From the NCBI RefSeq assembly GCF_900113685.1, contig NZ_FOQG01000003.1:62001-126000 (forward strand): 64,000 nt of DNA, written 5' to 3'. Below the pieces are notes generated by a model. It did no database searches. It worked only from the letters and a program-made list of their open reading frames with translations, and had not been told where the DNA came from. Below, one piece after another: positions 59,448 to 64,000 of the stretch; within the stretch, counting starts at the first letter, position 1, and each line of letters opens with the position of its first letter. Both the position numbers and the translations under genes were made by a program. Source of the stretch: Nocardioides psychrotolerans. GTDB lineage: Bacteria; Actinomycetota; Actinomycetes; Propionibacteriales; Nocardioidaceae.

Positions 59448-60233
59448 ATGGGAGACGAGGACAAGACCACCGAGCCGAGCCTGGAGCTGCCGAAGCTCTT
59501 CGGTCGCAAGAAGTCCCGACCCGCGCCCTCCCCCGAGGTGCCCGTGGTCGACGACGACACCCAGGTCATCGAGCCGACCGACGACACCCGGGTGATCGCG
59601 CAGGCAGAGCCCGTCGAACAGCCCCTCGAGAAGCCCCTCGACAGGCCGCAGCGGCAGACCGTCCCCTCCACCTCGCCGGCCCCGCCGGTCGAGGAGCCGC
59701 CGGTCGAGGAGAGCAGGCCGCTGTTCGCCGACGAGGCACCCGCCGACCCCGTGAAACCCGCCGAGCCCCTGAAACCCGTGAAGGCACCCAAGCCGCCCAA
59801 GCTCGCCAAGGCGGAGAGGGCACCGAAGGCACCCGTCGAGGACCGCGAGCCGATCGTCACCGGTCGGTTCGCGGCCGCGCTGACCGGCCTCCTCGTCGGC
59901 GCAGCGATGGTCGGCGCCACCGCGGGCGCCCTGCGCACCTGCGAGGCCGTGCAGGGCACCGCCTCGTGCGGTGCGGCCGGATTCCCGATCCTGCTCGCCA
60001 TCGTGGTCGGCGCGGTGATGGTCGGCTCCGCCCTGCTGCGCGCGTTCCGTGTGCCCGACGCCGGCAGCACCAGCTTCCTCGCGGTCGGCTCACTCGCGGT
60101 GATCGCCCTGCTGGTCTTCATCGACGTGCTCGATCGCTGGTGGATGATCCTCGTCATCCCGCTCGTCGGGGTCGCCACCTACCTGCTGTCCCACTGGGTC
60201 ACCACGACGTTCATCGAGGCGCCGGAGGACTGA
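59448..60233 (+). CDS. Membrane protein with long Pro/Glu-rich cytosolic N-terminus
   Basis: A 261-residue protein. Residues 1-135 are disordered and Pro/Lys/Glu-rich with repeated P-V-E-E-P and K-P-[LV]-K runs (VEEPPVEESRPLFADEA; KAPKPPKLAKAERAPKAP). Four TMs follow (FAAALTGLLVGAAMVGATAG; ILLAIVVGAVMVGSALL; FLAVGSLAVIALLVFIDVLD; WWMILVIPLVGVATYLL). Two cysteines flank a short loop after TM1 (RTCEAVQGTASCGAAG), likely disulfide-bonded outside. Function unknown. Confidence 0.8.
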   Translation: MGDEDKTTEPSLELPKLFGRKKSRPAPSPEVPVVDDDTQVIEPTDDTRVIAQAEPVEQPLEKPLDRPQRQTVPSTSPAPPVEEPPVEESRPLFADEAPADPVKPAEPLKPVKAPKPPKLAKAERAPKAPVEDREPIVTGRFAAALTGLLVGAAMVGATAGALRTCEAVQGTASCGAAGFPILLAIVVGAVMVGSALLRAFRVPDAGSTSFLAVGSLAVIALLVFIDVLDRWWMILVIPLVGVATYLLSHWVTTTFIEAPED

Positions 60234-60244
60234 GCCACCCTCGC

Positions 60245-60259
60245 CGAGTCGGCGCGATG
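60245..60259 (+). repeat. Orphan copy of the acsA hairpin arm
   Basis: CGAGTCGGCGCGATG is identical to the left arm of the hairpin at 33423-33437, but no complementary arm follows. It begins 12 bp after the stop of the membrane-protein gene. Confidence 0.7.
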
Positions 60260-60308
60260 TCGCAGCCCACACCACGGCCGGCCAACCGCCACACTCCCCA
60301 CGGCGACG

Positions 60309-60346
60309 CGCCACCCACCATGGGGCGCACGCGATGGGGGGTGGCG
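60309..60346 (-). terminator. Hairpin between convergent genes, downstream of asd
   Basis: Arms CGCCACCC (60309-60316) and GGGTGGCG (60339-60346) pair over 8 bp around a 22-nt loop. It lies between the stops at 60233 and 60393, and is followed by TTT on the plus strand. Confidence 0.45.
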
Positions 60347-60392
60347 TTTCGTCTACATACCTTGATGAAGCGCCGCCCGAGCCGCAACGCCT

Positions 60393-62704
<2,312 letters not shown>

Positions 62705-62759
62705 GTCAGCTCACTCCTGAGGTCGGGGAAGGACTCTCAGAGTCTAACGACTCCGTCGC

Positions 62760-63344
62760 TCAGACCGGGTCGCCGTCCAAGACCGCCTCGGCGGCGACGA
62801 TCTGCTCGATCTCGGCGTCGTTGTCGACGTCGAGCCGGTCGTGGGACACCACCGAGAGCAGCGCGTTGAGCACGGCGCCGGCGAGGTTGCCCCACGAGGC
62901 CACGTAGGAGAACTGCCACCACCACAGCGCCTCGGTGACGTCGCCGAGCCGGAAGTGGCGCAGGCCGTTCTCGAGGTCACTGGCGATCGACGTCAGGTCG
63001 TCGGAGAGCTGGCTCTCGACCACGTCGGGCACGTAGGGGTCGAAGACGAAGCTGTAGGTGTCGACGTTGCCGAGCAGGACGGCCAGCCGCAGGCGCATCT
63101 CGTCGAGGTCGGCCTCCGGTCCCACGTCGGGCTGGTAGTCGGCGGTCGGCGTGAAGTCGCGCTGGGCGCCGAGCCGGGCGCCGGCGAGCAGCACCTGGCT
63201 GATCTCGAGCAGCAGCAGCGAGATCGCCTGGCCCGAGGTCACCTCCCGGCTGATCGCCCGCAGCGCGATCAGGAAGCTCTCGACGCTGTCGGCGATCTCT
63301 TGAGCGAAGTCAGATGTCTCGGAGTCGATCTGTGGTGCGGTCAT
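62760..63344 (-). CDS. DUF5063 protein
   Basis: A 194-residue, mostly helical acidic protein: [20 protein letters not shown], then [20 protein letters not shown], a Tyr/Asp-rich middle and [20 protein letters not shown]. It fits the DUF5063 family found beside recR in actinobacteria. No catalytic motif. Its ATG overlaps the recR stop by 4 bp; a link to RecR is suggested only by context. Confidence 0.85.
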   Translation of the reverse strand: MTAPQIDSETSDFAQEIADSVESFLIALRAISREVTSGQAISLLLLEISQVLLAGARLGAQRDFTPTADYQPDVGPEADLDEMRLRLAVLLGNVDTYSFVFDPYVPDVVESQLSDDLTSIASDLENGLRHFRLGDVTEALWWWQFSYVASWGNLAGAVLNALLSVVSHDRLDVDNDAEIEQIVAAEAVLDGDPV

Positions 63345-63937
63345 TCGGCTGCTCGTCTCCCTGCGAAGGCTCGTCCCAAGGTGACCTCGTCGGCGTATTC
63401 GAGGTCACCACCCACCGGCAGTCCACTCGCCAAGCGGGTGACTTGCAACCCCATGGGGCGCAGCAAGCGCGTGAGATAGGTCGCGGTCGCCTCCCCCTCG
63501 AGGTTGGGATCGGTCGCCAGCACGACCTCGAGGACCACTCCGTCGTTGAGCCTCGGCATCAGCTCCTTGATGCGCAGCTGGTCCGGCCCGATCCCGTCGA
63601 TCGGCGAGATCGCCCCGCCGAGCACGTGGTAGCGCCCGCGGAACTCGCGGGTGCGCTCGATGGCCACGACGTCCTTGTACTCCTCGACGACGCAGAGGAC
63701 CGCCCGGTCACGCCGCGGGTCACGACAGATCCGGCACTGCTCGTCCTCGGAGACGTTGAAGCAGACCGAGCAGAACCGCACCTTCGCCTTGACCTCCATC
63801 AGCACGTCGGCCAACCGGCGTACGTCGGTCGGCTCGGCCTGCAGCAGGTGGAACGCGATGCGCTGGGCACTCTTGGGACCGACCCCCGGCAGGCGGCCGA
63901 GCTCGTCGATCAGGTCCTGGACGACACCTTCGTACAA
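63341..63937 (-). CDS. recR: Recombination protein RecR
   Basis: A 198-residue RecFOR mediator. N-terminal HhH ([20 protein letters not shown]), a C4 zinc finger [19 protein letters not shown], and a Toprim domain ([33 protein letters not shown]) follow the standard order. The TTG at 63937 gives the usual family length; a frame extension upstream to 63991 overlaps ybaB and is not credible. It lies 7 bp after the ybaB stop. Confidence 0.95.
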   Translation of the reverse strand: MYEGVVQDLIDELGRLPGVGPKSAQRIAFHLLQAEPTDVRRLADVLMEVKAKVRFCSVCFNVSEDEQCRICRDPRRDRAVLCVVEEYKDVVAIERTREFRGRYHVLGGAISPIDGIGPDQLRIKELMPRLNDGVVLEVVLATDPNLEGEATATYLTRLLRPMGLQVTRLASGLPVGGDLEYADEVTLGRAFAGRRAAE

Positions 63938-63944
63938 GGTCGGC

Positions 63945-64000
63945 TCAGAACCCCAGCTGACCGGTCGGCGGCATGCCCGGCAGGCCGCCACCCCCGGCCA
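63945..64000 (-). CDS. C-terminal end of YbaB/EbfC nucleoid protein (partial)
   Basis: The last 17 codons ([17 protein letters not shown], then TGA) match the Gly/Pro/Leu-rich, P-G-F-like tail of actinobacterial YbaB/EbfC proteins, which are coded directly upstream of recR. The rest of the gene lies outside the window. Confidence 0.75.
   Translation of the reverse strand, partial: AGGGGLPGMPPTGQLGF

Overview
The window is high-GC DNA with ATGA/GTGA gene overlaps, frequent GTG and TTG starts, WhiB, BldG-type and Zur-like regulators, and gene order typical of Actinomycetota. Protein style and content (H+-PPase, complete Tad cluster, DUF4244, SAV_915-type protein) suggest a Nocardioides-like member of the Propionibacteriales. 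From memory of Mycobacterium tuberculosis, much of the order here follows the Rv3645-Rv3716 interval: helicase and Tad genes, acs, marP, nudL, a TlpA-like gene, nth, crp, MBL, RidA, two ArsA-type ATPases, whiB4, ponA2, a phosphoesterase, tRNA-Pro, then asd, lysC, recR, ybaB. The left end also resembles the Streptomyces hppA-bldG-helicase-Tad order.

Layout. 1-4.6 kb: end of a secreted Ig-like protein, a calcineurin-like phosphoesterase, a K+-independent proton-pumping pyrophosphatase and a BldG-like STAS protein. 4.6-13.1 kb: MrfA/YprA-type helicase, a small membrane protein, a seven-gene Tad/Flp pilus operon read leftward (CpaE-like, TadA, TadB, TadC, DUF4244 pilin candidate, TadE, TadE/G-like), and a HAD-IB phosphatase. 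13.4-18.9 kb: a degenerate Fic-like protein, a methyltransferase, and a LytS/LytTR two-component system directly upstream of a DUF485 protein and a sodium:solute symporter. 19.1-29.0 kb: a leftward nitrate assimilation operon (narK, nasA, an FAD/[2Fe-2S] subunit, nirB, nirD, the HemD-winged-helix regulator nnaR, and a sirohydrochlorin chelatase). 29.3-33.4 kb: DUF485, actP and acs for acetate uptake and activation. 33.6-39.5 kb: nhaA, a holin-like protein, marP, nudL, a TlpA-like gene, nth, crp.

39.5-42.1 kb is an accessory insertion between crp and the MBL gene. It holds an SAV_915-like protein, an EspC-like small protein, a WXG100-like protein with a glycine-zipper tail, and a membrane protein. 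It looks like a type VII secretion substrate cassette and is my best candidate for an undescribed system. 42.1-47.5 kb: MBL, NUDIX, RidA, DUF4177, a non-canonical Nramp transporter, an SDR, a TfoX-like protein and an ANT-like nucleotidyltransferase. 47.5-48.4 kb is gene-poor, with a frameshifted transposase remnant, a 21-bp hairpin and a small ORF interrupted by TGA. 48.4-50.7 kb: scoAB and a divergent IclR regulator. 50.7-57.5 kb: ArsA-type ATPases, whiB4, ponA2, a YqeY protein, a phosphoesterase and tRNA-Pro(CGG). 57.5-64.0 kb: HU, a Fur/Zur regulator facing a Zur-box-controlled COG0523 gene, a membrane protein, asd, lysC with an internal start, DUF5063, recR and the end of ybaB.

Many monocistronic or operon-leading genes here have a TANNNT-like -10 hexamer exactly 6-7 nt before the start codon, the signature of leaderless transcription. 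Three divergent pairs pack two such promoters into 26-35 bp. No CRISPR array, intact insertion sequence or rRNA was seen. Comparisons with named reference genes are from memory, not from a search.
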